A DNA stretch of 64,000 nt from Amia ocellicauda (GCF_036373705.1 NC_089864.1:10057501-10121500), one strand, 5' to 3'. Counted from the first letter of the stretch, positions 1 to 12,200 are shown. A program made the numbers and translations. The notes: generated by a model from the letters alone, not told the origin.

Positions 1-2825
1 TGGGCACAACACCACCACCGAAGACACACCCTACACAGCCACCTGGGCATAACGCCACCACCAAAGACGTACCCTACACAGCCAACCAGGCACAACGCCA
101 CCACCAAAAAGCTAAACAGCCACCTGGGCACAACGCCACCACCGAAGACACACCCTACACAGCCACCCGGGCACAACGCCACCACCGAAGACACACCCTA
201 CACAGCCAACTGGACACAATGCCAACATCAAAGACGCAACCTACACAGCCACCTGGGCATAATGCCACCACCAACGACACATTAGAAACAGCCACCCGGG
301 CACAACACCACCACCAATAAGCTAAACAGCCACCTGGGCAAAACAACACCAAAGACACACCATACTCAGCCACCAGGGGACAACACCTCCACAATTAAGC
401 TAAACGCCATCCACAAAGACACAGCCTACACTACCACCCGGGCACACCACCACCACCAAAAAGGTAAACAGCCGCCTGGGCAAAACACCACCACCAAAAA
501 CACAACATACACAGTCACCTCGGCACAACTCCATCACCAATAAGCTAAACAGCCACCTGGGCACAACACCACCACCAAAGATGAACCCTACACAGCTACC
601 GGGGCACAACGCCACCAAAGACGCACCCTACACAGCCACCTGGGCATAATGCCACCACCACCGTCACACCCTAAACAGCCACCTGGGCACAACGCCACCA
701 CCAAAGACGCACCCTACACAGCCACCTGGGCACAACGCCACCACCAAAGACACACCCTACACAGCCACCTGGGCATAACGCCACCACCAAAGACACACCC
801 TAAACAGCCACCTGGGCATAATGCCACCACCACCGTCACACCCTAAACAGCCACCTGGGCACAACGCCACCACCAAAGACGCACCCTACACAGCCACCTG
901 GGCACAACGCCACCACCAAAGACACACCCTACACAGCCACCTGGGCACAATGCCACCACCAAAGACACACCCTAAACAACCACCTGGGCACAACGCCACC
1001 ACCAAAGACACACCCTACACAGCCACCTGTGCACAACGCCACCACCAAAGACGCACCCTACACAGCCACCTGGGCACAACGCCACCACCAAAGACACACC
1101 CTACACAGCCACCTGGGCATAACGACACCACCAAAGACACACCCTAAACAGCCACCTGGGCATAATGCCACCACCGTCACACCCTAAACAGCCACCTGGG
1201 CACAACACCACCACCAAAGACACACCCTACACAGCCACCTGGGCACAACGCCACCACCAAAGACACACCCTACACAGCCACCTGGGCACAATGCCACCAC
1301 CAACGTCACACCCTAAACAGCCACCTGGGCACAACGCCACCAAAGACGCACCCTACACAACCACCTGGGCACAACGCCACCACCAAAGATGAACCCTACA
1401 CAGCTACCGGGGCACAACGCCACCACCGAAGATGAACCCTACACAGCTACCGGGGCACAACGCCACCACCAAAGACACACCCTAAACAGCCACCTGGGCA
1501 TAATGCCACCACCGTCACACCCTACACAGCCACCTGGGCACAACGCCACCACCAAAGACACACCCTACACAGCCACCTGGGCACAATGCCACCACCAACG
1601 TCACACCCTAAACAGCCACCTGGGCACAACGCCACCAAAGACGCACCCTACACAGCCACCTGGGCACAACGCCACCACCAAAGATGAACCCTACACAGCT
1701 ACCGGGGCAGAACGCCACCACCGAAGATGAACCCTACACAGCCACCTGGGCACAACGCCACCAAAGACGCACCCTACACAGCCACCTGGGCACAACGCCA
1801 CCACCAAAGATGAACCCTACACAGCTACCGGGGCACAACGCCACCACCGAAGAAACACTAAACACAGCCACCTGGGCACAACGCCACCAGAGACGCACCC
1901 TACATAGCCAACTGGGCACAACGCCACCACCAAAGACGCACCCTACACAGCCACCTGGGCACAACGCCACCACCAAAGATGAACCCTACACAGCTACCGG
2001 GGCACAACGCCACCACCAAAGACACACCCTAAACAGCCACCTGGGCATAATGCCACCACCGTCACACCCTACACAGCCACCTGGGCACAACGCCACCACC
2101 AAAGACACACCCTACACAGCCACCTGGGCACAATGCCACCACCAACGTCACACCCTAAACAGCCACCTGGGCACAACGCCACCAAAGACGCACCCTACAC
2201 AGCCACCTGGGCACAACGCCACCACCAAAGATGAACCCTACACAGCCACCTGGGCACAACGCCACCAAAGACGCACCCTACACAGCCACCTGGGCACAAC
2301 GCCACCACCAAAGATGAACCCTACACAGCTACCGGGGCACAACGCCACCACCGAAGAAACACTAAACACAGCCACCTGGGCACAACGCCACCAAAGACAC
2401 ACCCTACACAGCCACCTGGGCATAACGCCACCACCAAAGACACACCCTAAACAGCCACCTGGGCATAATGCCACCACCGTCACACCCTAAACAGCCACCT
2501 GGGCACAACGCCACCACCAAAGACACACCCTAGACAGCCACCTGGGCACAACGCCACCACCAAAGACACACCCTACACAGCCACCTGGGCACAATGCCAC
2601 CACCAAAGACACACCCTAAACAGCCACCTGGGCATAATGCCACCACCTAAGACGCAGCCTACACTACCACCTGGGCACAATGCCACCACCAAACACACAC
2701 CCTAAACAACCACCGGGGCACAACACCACCACCAAAAAGGTAAACAGCCACCTGGGCACAACGCCACCACCAAAGACGCACCCTACACAGCCACCTGGGA
2801 ACAACACCACCAAAGATACACCCGA
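1..2825. repeat. Minisatellite A, ~43-bp unit, about 65 copies
   Basis: A tandem array fills the first 2.8 kb and is already running at base 1, so its left end is outside the window. The usual unit is 43 bp and contains CCACCTGGGCACAACGCCAC followed by an ACCACCAAAGACACACCCTA-type segment. Common variants are a 40-bp unit lacking one CCA, CTACCGGGGC replacing CCACCTGGGC, and ATAATGCC replacing ACAACGCC. Variants recur in blocks, giving a higher-order structure (about 172 bp at 650-990, about 504-547 bp at 1,440-2,370). Forty-three is not a multiple of three, so frames rotate through the units and open stretches up to 268 codons arise without coding. The array ends in degraded units at about 2,690-2,825, where Gypsy-like sequence begins. 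Confidence 0.95.
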
Positions 2826-2839
2826 CATAGCATTGTAGT

Positions 2840-3490
2840 GTTTTGAGCCTGGAAAGTGCACAGAGGCTCAGACAAAAGAGTACAACACAGTGAAAATTCA
2901 AAGAATATTTCACAAGAAAGCAGAATACAATGAGACAACATTCTGTCATCACAGAATTGTATGCTCTTTCAGAGCACTGTAAATATGGAAATCTAAGAGA
3001 CAAGCTCATCAGAGATAGGACTGGTGTTGGGCTACTGCACACTTAAATATCAGAGCGACTTCAGCTGCATGCCAATCTTACATTAGAAGAGAGACATCAC
3101 TATGGTCAGACAGGGTGAGAATGTCCGCCAACAGCAGGCAGAGCAACATAAAGAAGCTAGAAGCTGTACAAAAGGAAAAGTACAGACAGGGTGCATTCAG
3201 AAAACCTACTGAAAGAGGTGACAGTAGAGCACAGCCCAAACGAAACAAACAAATGAAACAAAAAGGAAAAATGTCCAACTGCATGAGATGTGGAAAGTCT
3301 CCATTCCATGTCAGTGAGCTCTGTCCAGTAAAAGAAACACAATGTCACCAATGCAACAGAAAAGGCCATTACAAGAGTCAGTGCCACTCAGAAACAGTTC
3401 TCCAGGAGGTCAATGAAGACCATGACTCAGATGAAGGGAGAGCCTTCCTTGGAGCTCTGGTTCTAACAGACAAGGCTGGGGTCTTTCGTA
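2840..3490 (+). pseudogene. Broken gag of a Gypsy-type LTR retrotransposon
   Basis: Translation in one main frame gives a capsid-like segment (about 2,885-3,110) ending in an ISERLQLHANLTLEE motif, typical of Gypsy gag in fish. A basic Lys/Arg-rich stretch follows, then a nucleocapsid with two cysteine clusters at about 3,280-3,395. The second is a standard CX2CX4HX4C zinc knuckle (CHQCNRKGHYKSQC). Stop codons interrupt the capsid part, for example just before ISERL, so only a 141-codon fragment (3,115-3,540) is open. The last codons of that fragment lie beyond the Gypsy match, in inserted sequence. The element would have packaged its own RNA; this copy is dead. The matching protease and RT remnant resumes at about 5,146. 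No LTR was recognised. Confidence 0.85.
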
Positions 3491-3845
3491 TGATAATAAG
3501 TCCTACTAACGATAGAAACTCCATTAAGACCATTGCATAAAACAGTCTTTCCTTAGAAAAAAACATGTCGGATGTTTCTCTAAAACAGCGATGATCACAG
3601 TTAACTGATAATCTATGCTAGTTATGCTAGTAATATAATGTAGAGAAATGTATCAATTGGGCGTCATTTTCAGAAACTTTCACTAACGCATTCAAACACA
3701 AGGTGTGGGTTGAAATGAAGAAAAAGTTTACATCATCAAACCGTTGTGTGTGCGCTGTGCAGTCTGTAAAAGACGGGAGAAATTATTAAATAATATGCTA
3801 ATTTAAGAGGAAACATCCACGTACTAAATGCAAAGCAGCGCAGAG

Positions 3846-3883
<38 letters not shown>

Positions 3884-5145
3884 GTATTCCTTTGCCATGT
3901 GCCCTTATCCAGGGCGAATTAGGATAGCAAATAGCAAGACAAAAGTGCTAAATACAGCACACAATTACTAATCGGTCATAATACAAATTAAAGTTTCGAA
4001 ATTACAGAAGTGCAGGTAAAATATACAGTTGGTTATTGAAGTGCATCGGGAGGGGTCTCAATGTTTGTGGGGATTGCAGTGGGTGGGAGGCTCCGCCTGT
4101 CAGCATCAGTGTCACAGTGGTCACGGGCAGCATTTTCAATGGAAAGATAGAAAGAAAGAAAAATCGGCCCGCCCAGGGGTGTGGATAGAGGACTAGGGGG
4201 CCGATTTTCAGCCCCAAATTCCGCCCCCTTTTTAGCCTTCAAATGTTTTTTACTGGACAAATCTACATAGCAGCAAATTATTTTAACCAATAGCAGAGAT
4301 GTTCATTGAGGGAATGAGCCATTCAAAAGACTTTGAAAATAAACAGAGGTTTTGTATTGGTTAAAAAAAAATACCTGTCTCTTAGAGAAGGCGGGAAAAG
4401 ATGGTGGCGGCCTGATAATGCACACTAGATGAGAGCGCTTTTAAAGGAGTCTAATGGGGGATGTTTTGAAAATTGTACTGCATCTGAGACCAGTAACACT
4501 AAATTAAACTAACTTTTTAGTATTGTAAACTTTTAATTTAGACCTTTGATTTGTATAGTACACATAGACAGGTGTGCTCCTTTCAAAACTTATTATATCT
4601 CTTGAACAAGTATTTGTAAACATCTGCATTTTTTTGTATTTTAAAAAGAGCATTCTGGCGATTCATATCAATATGATTTTTTAAGTGTTTATAAGCCAGG
4701 TTATTTCTGAAAACTGGGTTATTTTGAAAATAAAAATGGCATCTGTATAAGTTTCGTTTCTTTGCCAATGCACATTTCTGTATTCATTTGAAAAATAAAT
4801 AAATTATAGAAGAATGAAAAACGTCAGTGTGTAATGTTTCTTGTGAAATATAGGTTTCATATTATGCTTATATGTATTTGTGTAAAATTAAGTAATTTGC
4901 TGCGCTATGTTAAGCGCTGTGATGTTTTTGAGGCCTGACGCGTAGAGCACCCCCTGTGGGGCTAGTACTCTGAGGGTTAAGTTCCAAGTTAGCCTGGGGG
5001 TGAGGGGGCTTACTTTTCAGGCTAAGTCTTAGTCAGTCTTAATTTTTATGCAACTGACTAACTTGCATAGACTAGTCTAACTGTCAAATTAAGACCAGTC
5101 TAATGGCTTAGACCAGTATAATATAGTTTTATGCAACCGGCCCCT
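3490..5145. other. Non-Gypsy insertion between gag and protease remnants, with simple repeats
   Basis: This 1.65-kb AT-rich segment separates the gag and protease parts of the broken Gypsy element and has no similarity to either, so it is probably a later insertion or nest of insertions. It holds an (ATT)n tract at 3,847-3,883. Next to it is a fish-type repeat fragment reading CCTTATCCAGGGCGAATTAG at about 3,902-3,921. An 11-bp inverted repeat (4,160-4,170 and 4,198-4,208) is also present. Its right edge, about 4,970-5,145, is rich in TTAGAC/AGTCTAA motifs and ends TTTTATGCAACCGGCCCC, which resembles a MITE end. No gene was seen. Confidence 0.6.
3847..3883. repeat. (ATT)n microsatellite
   Basis: About twelve uninterrupted ATT units inside the insertion that splits the Gypsy element. 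Confidence 0.95.
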
Positions 5146-5920
5146 GGTCTACTACTGTTCAGCTGCAAAATGAGGCAATGATGTTCAAAATGGACACTGG
5201 AGCAGATGTTACAGCCATCCCTGAATCTCTTCACAAAATTGGCAACGAAAACAGGCATCAAAGAAAGTGCTCATGGGGCTGGGGAACACACACTCAACTT
5301 AAGAGGTATGTTTACCACTTCCATCCTGAAAAATTTGAAAAAGATCAAAGAGGACATCCATGTCGTTCAGAATCTCTTCTCAACCTTGCTGGGACGACAT
5401 GCCATTGAGAAGCTGAATCTCATTTCAGGGCTGGATTCACTCTGGCCACAGCGAGGCGAATACCACTTCCACTGATGGCCAAAGTTAAAGCTGAACTTGC
5501 GAGAATGGAAGAGCTCAATATCATCGCAAGAGTGAATGGGCCTACTGACTGGTGTGCCGGCATCGTTCCTGTTCCCAAGCCGGACAACACAGTGAGGATC
5601 AGTGTTGATTTAACAAAACTGAACAATGCAGTGAGGCGTGAAAAGTTAATTCTGCCCTCTGTAGATCACACGTTGGGTATGCTGGGAGGAGCCCAACTTT
5701 TCACCAAGCTGGATGCCAACGCAGGATCCATTTAGCATCAGAGTCACAAAAACTCATGACTTTCATCACACCATTTGGGCGCAATCCCTTAAAGAGACTT
5801 CCCTTTTGGATTTCATCTGCCCCTGAACTCTTCCACCTTTTAGAGGGATTGGAAGGAGTAGTCTGCCAAATGGATGATATACTCCTCTTTGGAAGCTCAA
5901 GAGAGGAACATTCTCGAAAT
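5146..5920 (+). pseudogene. Broken protease and reverse transcriptase of the Gypsy-type element
   Basis: The aspartic protease active-site motif is readable as FKMDTGADVTAIPES at about 5,184-5,228. The start of the reverse transcriptase follows in another frame: an ELARMEELNIIARVNGPTDW segment near 5,490, VPKPDNTVRISVDLTKLN near 5,571, and LFTKLDANAG near 5,697. After a stop and frame change near 5,735 the RT continues as FITPFGR and GLEGVVCQMDDILLFGSS, with the catalytic MDD at about 5,870-5,880. Several frameshifts and small deletions make it non-functional. RNase H, integrase and the 3' LTR are absent; GA-rich minisatellite takes over abruptly at about 5,920. Order and strand match the gag remnant at 2,840-3,490. 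Confidence 0.88.
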
Positions 5921-5989
5921 GAGAGATGTATAGCCACACGGGGCTGGAGAGAGAAAGAGACACACACAGGGGTGGAATGAGAGAGAGAG
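5921..5989. repeat. Short block of minisatellite B (left of truncated LINE)
   Basis: Two degraded units of the GA-rich minisatellite: GCCACACGGGGCTGG near 5,932 and a second, altered core (ACACACAGGGGTGGAATGAG) near 5,961, each followed by GA runs. This is the leftmost occurrence of the repeat that forms the large array at 12.9-16.3 kb. Its right edge joins directly to the truncated LINE copy. Confidence 0.85.
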
Positions 5990-6295
5990 ATGGCTGCAAA
6001 CTCCCCATCCTGCTCGGAGAGGAGCAGCGCACTGCGGCCATCGCAGCCCAATATGTGTCCACCTGCCACAGCCTGCGGGACAGAATGTGACACCGGCCTA
6101 CGGGACTCCGGGACAAAACTTTTAGATTAATCTGTACCCCACCCCCCACATTTCTCCAGTCTCTCGTGTATTCTTCTCAATTAATTCCTGTTACACTATG
6201 TAAAACTGATGTTGATTGGTTATATTGTACATGCTTTGGCAATACTGTTATGTTAGTCATGCCAATAAACCTCCTTTGAATTAGAATTAGAATTT
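5990..6295 (+). mobile_element. 5'-truncated non-LTR retrotransposon copy (3' end only)
   Basis: About 305 bp that matches the 3' end of the long LINE at 6.36-12.91 kb. Shared pieces are GCCCAATATGTGTCCACCTG with CCACAGCCTG (compare 12,639-12,670), CTTTGGCAA, and CATGCCAATAAA, the last carrying an AATAAA signal at 6,264-6,269. It ends in a short GAATTA repeat tail, as expected for target-primed reverse transcription. It is diverged enough from the long copy to be a separate insertion or subfamily. Both flanks are GA-tract minisatellite. Confidence 0.8.
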
Positions 6296-6358
6296 GAGAG
6301 AGCCACACGGGGCTGGAATGAGAGAGAGAGATAGAGAGAGAGAGAAAGAGAGAGAGAG
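6296..6358. repeat. Short block of minisatellite B (between the two LINE copies)
   Basis: A single AGCCACACGGGGCTGGAATG core (6,301-6,320) followed by a GA-rich run that ends where the long LINE begins at about 6,359. Confidence 0.85.
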
Positions 6359-6869
6359 GTCATGTTTAACAAGAGCTCCTAAAGTAATTTATTAATATGC
6401 TCCTTTGGAATTAGAAAATTAAACTTAAATAAATTAAACAAAATACAATACAACCCTTTAATAATAAATACATCTAGAAGAAGACGATAATTTTTATCAA
6501 AAAGAAGCTTTGGACACAGCAAAATCAAACTGAAGTACTTAACTGCAAAGAAGAGGATAGATACCAGAAAGAAAACTGAAAAGAAAGAACACCAGAAAAG
6601 AAAGGAAAAGAGAAGATTCTAATAAAGGAAAATAAAGAACACAAGAAAGAAAAAATAGAAAACAACACTCAAGGAAAGGATTTATATCTGCAGCCATAGA
6701 AAGGATTAATTAAGACATAAGGTAAGCCTCTCACCTTATACATGTGTTTATTCCCAATATTATACATATATAATCAACACAGAGCTGTGGCTATACTGAA
6801 AAGCTGTTAGAGTGACAGTTAGAGGTTTGAATTTGAAACTGGCAGTTTCTAAAAAGTATCAATTTATAA
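6359..6869 (+). other. 5' untranslated region of the LINE
   Basis: About 0.5 kb, strongly purine- and A-rich (runs such as AAAGAAAGAACACCAG near 6,580), with stops in all plus-strand frames and no gene of its own. It lies between the GA-repeat boundary and the open ORF1 frame. An internal promoter would be expected here by analogy with other LINEs, but no motif can be assigned. Confidence 0.55.
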
Positions 6870-8135
6870 AAGATACAAAGAGCAGCTCAGCAGCACAAGC
6901 CCCTGTGCAGGAGCTGTGCGATCCAGTACCCAGAGCACCTGAAGAACGCTCAGGCCAGGAAGAGTCTCAGACAACACACACTGAAGGACAACCCAGAGAC
7001 TCTCAGAGCCGACTTCTCTCAGACTGGAGACCAGCAAGTCACCAGCAACCTGGTCTTCTACACCGAGCACACCGACGCCTGGCACGCTGCCATCTGTCAA
7101 CTGTACAGGCACATTAAAAAGAGAGGCATCAGTAAAGGAAGGCAGGTGTCAATCAGTGAGGAGGACGACCCAGACACCTCCATGCTGACAATCAATCTGT
7201 ACCACACTGGAACAGTCTTAATACAGGGCAGCGAGGGCAGCCTGGGCACCTTCGAAAATCAGTTCCACTCACTGAAAACGCTGGCTGACAGAGAGAAACA
7301 GGAGAGACGTGTCCAAAAGAGCACAGACGCAGCCACACAGGAGGAGAGTCCAGCCCCACACTGCCCTGCCAACGGAGGGGAGAGCGCCGTGCCAGAGAAC
7401 AGCGAGGAATCCACACGCAGCCCAGCGCAGGACACCCCTCAGACACCCGACACAGTGTCCCAGCTGAGGGAGAACATGTCCCTGCTGGAGGTGGAGCTGA
7501 TGGAGCTATAAGAGCTGGTGCTGGCCAAGCTCACAACCTCCAACACCACAGAGCAGCTGACAGACCAGCTCAACAGAGTCCAACACGAGCACAAGGTCAC
7601 AGTGAGGAAGCTGAGGGAGGAGGTGAGGGAGCTGCAGCAGGACAGGGAGGCCATGAGGAGGGAGATGACGGCCCTGAGAGAGGAACTGCAACGCAGAGAC
7701 AAGACAGTGCAGAGCCTGAAGGAGCAGCTATACAAACTCACTGCCCACAACAACCAGCCCTCAAGAAACCCAGCAGTGCACACTGTGCAGAGCCCTCCCA
7801 CCCCAATGACATCCAGACATACTGACTCTCACACAACACACCACTCACACACTGCACCCAACACACACCCTGAGCCTGACACACACACTGCACCCAACAC
7901 ACACACACAACCCGACCCGAACACACAGAGTGCACCCAGCACACACACACACCCTGAGCCCGACAAACACAGTGCACCCAACACACACACACACCCTGAG
8001 CCCGAAACCACTCACAAAACCTGCACACCCCACACACAGGCCAAACCAAACACAGATGAGACCCCCTCACGCAGAAAGACTACCAGGAAGAAGAACACTG
8101 AAGTAGCCCTGCTCAAATGGCAAACTCATAAATGA
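6870..8135 (+). pseudogene. LINE ORF1, N-terminal part with coiled coil
   Basis: One frame is open from 6,870 to 8,135 except for a TAA at 7,509-7,511. The first ATG in this frame is at 7,146, but recognisably continuous protein begins before it (about 6,915). The original start was therefore probably in the frame beginning at 6,812, with a frameshift near 6,915. The region after 7,440 is a leucine-rich heptad stretch (for example LREEVRELQQDREAMRREM), predicting a coiled coil to about 7,740. A Thr/His/Pro-rich tail built on THTHPEPD-like repeats runs from about 7,790 to 8,040. LINE ORF1 proteins bind RNA and form multimers through such coiled coils. The frame breaks at about 8,105, where the esterase domain should begin. 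Confidence 0.75.
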
Positions 8136-8892
8136 GAGGCGGCTCTTCCCTGATGACAAGATCTCCAAGGTCTGGTGTCCGACCACAGAGAGGGCCATGC
8201 AGCAGCTGTCCGAAGAGAGCCTCGGCTCCCCCAGCCATATTATTATACACACAGGCACAAACGACCTGAGGACCCAGCAGGACAAGGTGGTCAGCTCCAT
8301 CAGAAGAGTGGTGGGGAGGGCCACCCAGACCTTCCCCCATGCCAAAATCATCATCTCCACCCTGCTGCCCAGGAAGGACTTCCACCCCAACACCATCCAC
8401 ATGATCAACGCCGAGATCTCTCTGGGATGTGCTCTGATGCCAAATGTACACCTGGCACACCACCCCACTCTTGGGGCCCACAGCTTGTTTGACCACGTCC
8501 ATCTCCACAAACAAGCAGTGAGCGTCTTCGCAAAGACACTCAAAGATGTGCCCTGTGCCGAAACCCAGCCAGGCCCCCACATGGCCACAGAAGGGTCTCC
8601 AGCACCCACATCACCCAGAACAACCCCGAGCCAATCAGGAGAGCGGCCCCTGGGAGCCCCCGCCCTCCACCTGCACACCACCTTCCCCAGCCCGGACACC
8701 GCAGACCCCAGCCTGGATACGCCCGACCACAGGACAGCAGACCCAGAGTGGAGCCCATCCAGAACATGCACAGAGCAGCGCAGCAGCACAGCCAGCGCAA
8801 CTACACAGCAGCGGTCAGCAGAGTGGCCGACACCGACACCGGGGAGCTGCAGGAGATCCGACACCTGCTCAACCTCATCTGCACCCGACTGA
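8107..8892 (+). pseudogene. LINE ORF1, C-terminal SGNH-type esterase domain
   Basis: In a frame shifted from the upstream part, the sequence reads SNGKLINERRLFP, then IIIHTGTNDLR (about 8,239-8,271), then ISTLLPRKDFHP and FDHVHL (about 8,488-8,505). HTGTND matches SGNH block III (Gly-x-Asn-Asp), and DHVH matches block V, which supplies the catalytic Asp and His. The block I motif (GDS-like, with the nucleophilic Ser) sits at the frame break, where a few bases appear to have been lost. The catalytic serine context is therefore damaged. Esterase domains in ORF1 are established for CR1-group non-LTR elements and are thought to act on lipids. A Pro/Thr-rich tail follows to the stop at 8,890-8,892. 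Confidence 0.78.
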
Positions 8893-9288
8893 TGAGATAA
8901 GTAACTGTGCATAACAAAGAAACCACTGCAGGAGGTGACTATCTATTACCACATCCGAAAATCACCCCTGTATATATGTAGTTATATACTGATATATATG
9001 GACATATTTTCTAAAAATTATGTAGATCTATGGATGCTTACATATATGTGTATATATGTATGAGGGTATATATGTAGATATATGTGTATATATATATGTG
9101 TATATGCGTATGTATATAAGAGTGTAAGTGAGGAGGGTTTTATTTTATTTTTATTTATTTGTTTCCTATTTTTACATATCACCAGTATTACTATTTATTT
9201 ATTTATTTGTTTACTTTTCACCTCACACATTTCCAGATATATCTCATTCCAAAGGAGTATATAAATTGCTTAATTAGAGTAGAAAGAA
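8893..9288. other. AT-rich inter-ORF spacer of the LINE
   Basis: About 400 bp between ORF1 and ORF2 with dense TATATATG/TGTATATA motifs (8,970-9,120) and then T-rich ATTT repeats. No open frame fits LINE coding sequence. It has the look of an internal microsatellite that expanded inside the element. Confidence 0.6.
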
Positions 9289-12200
9289 ATGCGATCCCTA
9301 TCTATCACCATGTGGAACATCCAGGGCCTGGACTCCTCAGTGTTCGGGCTGAAGAGCACAGACCCGGAGTTCAGAGAGAGAGTGAGAGACAAGGATGTCA
9401 TCATCCTGCAAGAGACATGGTGTCGGGCAGACGTGTCCAGTCACTGTCCCTCAGGCTACAGAGAGGTCATAGTGCCATCCCTCAGACACGGCAGGGACTC
9501 CGGGGGCATAATAATCTGGTACAAAGCAGAGCTCAGTGACTCCATACAGCCCATCAAAACAGCAGAGTCACACATATGGCTTAAAATAAGCAAAGAAATC
9601 ATTTCTACACAAACCGATGTGTTCCTGTGCGCCGTGTATGTTCCCCCCTCAGAATCCCCATATCACAATGAGGAGATCTTCCCCAACTTCCAGACTGAGG
9701 TCTGCCACTTCCAGGCCCAGGGAAGTGTGCTGATCTGTGGGGACCTGAACGCCCGGACAGGCAGCCTGCCTGACTTCACCAGCATACAGGGAGACAGCCA
9801 CATATTCGGTCATACCCCCTTAAACACCCCCATCAGCTCCCTCAGACACAGCCACGACAGGGGAGTGAATAAAAACAGGCAACAATTACTGCAGCTCTGT
9901 CAGGGACTGGGCCTGTATATCGTGAATGGCAGGATCCGGGGAGACTCTCTGGGAAGATACACCTACAGCTCAGCTCTTGGCAGCAGCACGGTAGACTATG
10001 CCATCACAGACCTAGACCCCTTCTCTCTCAGTGCATTCACCTCTATCAGACCACAGCCAAATCACTGTGTTCCTGAAGAGGACAGAGCAGAGCAGCAGCA
10101 AGCTGTACAGCCTCGGACACTCCTACAGATGGGCTCCAGACAGCACACAAGAATACCACAAAGCAATTGGCAATCAAGACATCCAATCACTAATACACAC
10201 CTTTCTGGTCACCCCAAATCAACATAGTAAAGAAGGAATAAATCTGGCTATAAAAAACTTAAATCATATACTTGAAAAAGCAGCTTTACAGTCAAAATTG
10301 AAAATTAAAAAGAACATCCCAACAAAATACAAAGAGGAGAATTGGTTTGATAAGGAGTGCAATACAATAAGGAAGGAACTGAGGAAACTATCAAACCAAA
10401 AGCACAGACTTAGTTACTGTGAAACACTCAAACATTACAAAAAAAAACACTTAGATCAAAAAAAGAACAACACACCCGAAAGCAACTGACAATAATCGAA
10501 GAGTCCATTAACACAAATAGATTCTGGGAAAACTGGAAAAAATTGTATAAATTAAAACCTGAAGAATTGGCCATTCAAAATGGAGATATTTGGAAAAACC
10601 ACTTTGAAAAACTTTATGAAAACATTCACCACACTGAGAAATCACCTCAGCATGACATCAGTGTGAAACTAAAAAGAATGGAATTGGCATTTAAAGACAC
10701 CCAGAATCCCCTGGACTCAACAATTACTGAGCAGGAGTTGCAGGTGAAGCTGCGCGCCCTGCTGCCCAGGAAAGCCTGCGGGCCTGATGGCATCTCCAAC
10801 GAGATGCTGAAACACAGCAGCCCTGAGCTGCAGCAGGCCCTGCTACGGCTGTTCAACCTGGTGCTCAGTGTGGGCCACTTCCCTGACATCTGGAATAAAG
10901 GACTGATCACCCTGATTCATAAGAGTGGAGACAAATTGGACCCTAATAACTACCGGGGCATCTGTGTGAGCAGCAACCTGGGGAAGGTGTTCTGCAGTAT
11001 CATTAACGCCCGGATACTGGCCTGCCTTACCGAGCACAGTGTCCTGAGTAAGAGTCAGATTGGCTTCCTCCCAAAACACCGCACAACCGATCATATTTAC
11101 ACCCTACACACCCTCATTGACAAACACGTCAACCAAAATAAAAATAAAATATTTGCTTGTTTCATAGATTTAAAAAAAGCATTTGATTCAATCTGGCACG
11201 AAGGTTTATTTTACAAACTTCTCCAAAGTGGTATAGGGGGTAAAACATATGACATCATCAAATCAATGTATACAGGAAATGAGTGCGGAGTTAAAATTGG
11301 CAATAAAAGAACAGAGTTCTTCACTCAGAGGCGTGGGGTGAGGCAGGGCTGCAGTCTGAGCCCAAGACTGTTCAACATCTACATCAATGAGTTGGCAACG
11401 GTGTTGGAGCAGTCTGATGCCCCTGGCCTCACCCTAAATGACACAGAAGTCAAATTCCTGCTCTATGCAGATGACCTAGTCTTGCTGTCGCCCACAGAGC
11501 AAGGGCTTCAGCAAAACCTGGCACTACTAGAGCAGTACTGTCAGTCCTGGGCCCTGGCAGTGAACATGAAAAAGACAAAGATCATGATTTTCCAAAAAAA
11601 GGCCAGACCTCAGGGAAACAAATACCACTTCACGCTAGATAACACTACCCTAGAACACACCTCACACTACACCTACCTGGGCCTGACTATTAGTGCGTCA
11701 GGGGGCTTTAACCTGGCAGTGAAGACGCTCAAAGACAAAGCAAGAAGAGCTTTCTATGCAATCAGAAGAAGATTCTATAAAATTACTATTCCAGTCAAAA
11801 TCTGCCTCAAACTAATTGACAGTGTGATCCAGCCCATTGCGCTGTACGGTAGTGAAGTATGGGGTCCACTCATTCAACAGGACTACACTAGGTGGGACAA
11901 ACATCCAATAGAGACCCTGCATGCTGAACTCTATAAAAACATACTGCAGGTGCACAGGAGCACACCAAACCACGCATGCAGGGCAGAATTAGGCCGCTTC
12001 CCAACCCTCATTAATATAAAGAAAAGAGCACTGAAATTCTGGATGCACCTGAAGAAAAGTGAGTCAGACTCACTCCAGTACAAGGCCCTCCAAACCCAAG
12101 AGCTCAGCCCTGAAAAGAGTCCCCTGAGTCAGCTGGCCCTGAAGCTCACGGCACTGACCCCCGCTAATACTGCGAACAGAGACCAGCTTCAGGTCAGCAC

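Noticed and set aside
649..2490. Open frames of 65-268 codons in minisatellite A
   Set aside because: A 43-bp unit rotates through frames and lacks frequent stops; the peptides are pure repeat.
1..2825. CRISPR-like regular repeats
   Set aside because: Units are directly tandem with no unique spacers, in vertebrate-type DNA; the same applies to the array at 12.9-16.3 kb.
8067..8912. 281-codon minus-strand frame opposite the LINE esterase
   Set aside because: Shadow of the plus-strand ORF1, which carries the recognisable SGNH motifs.
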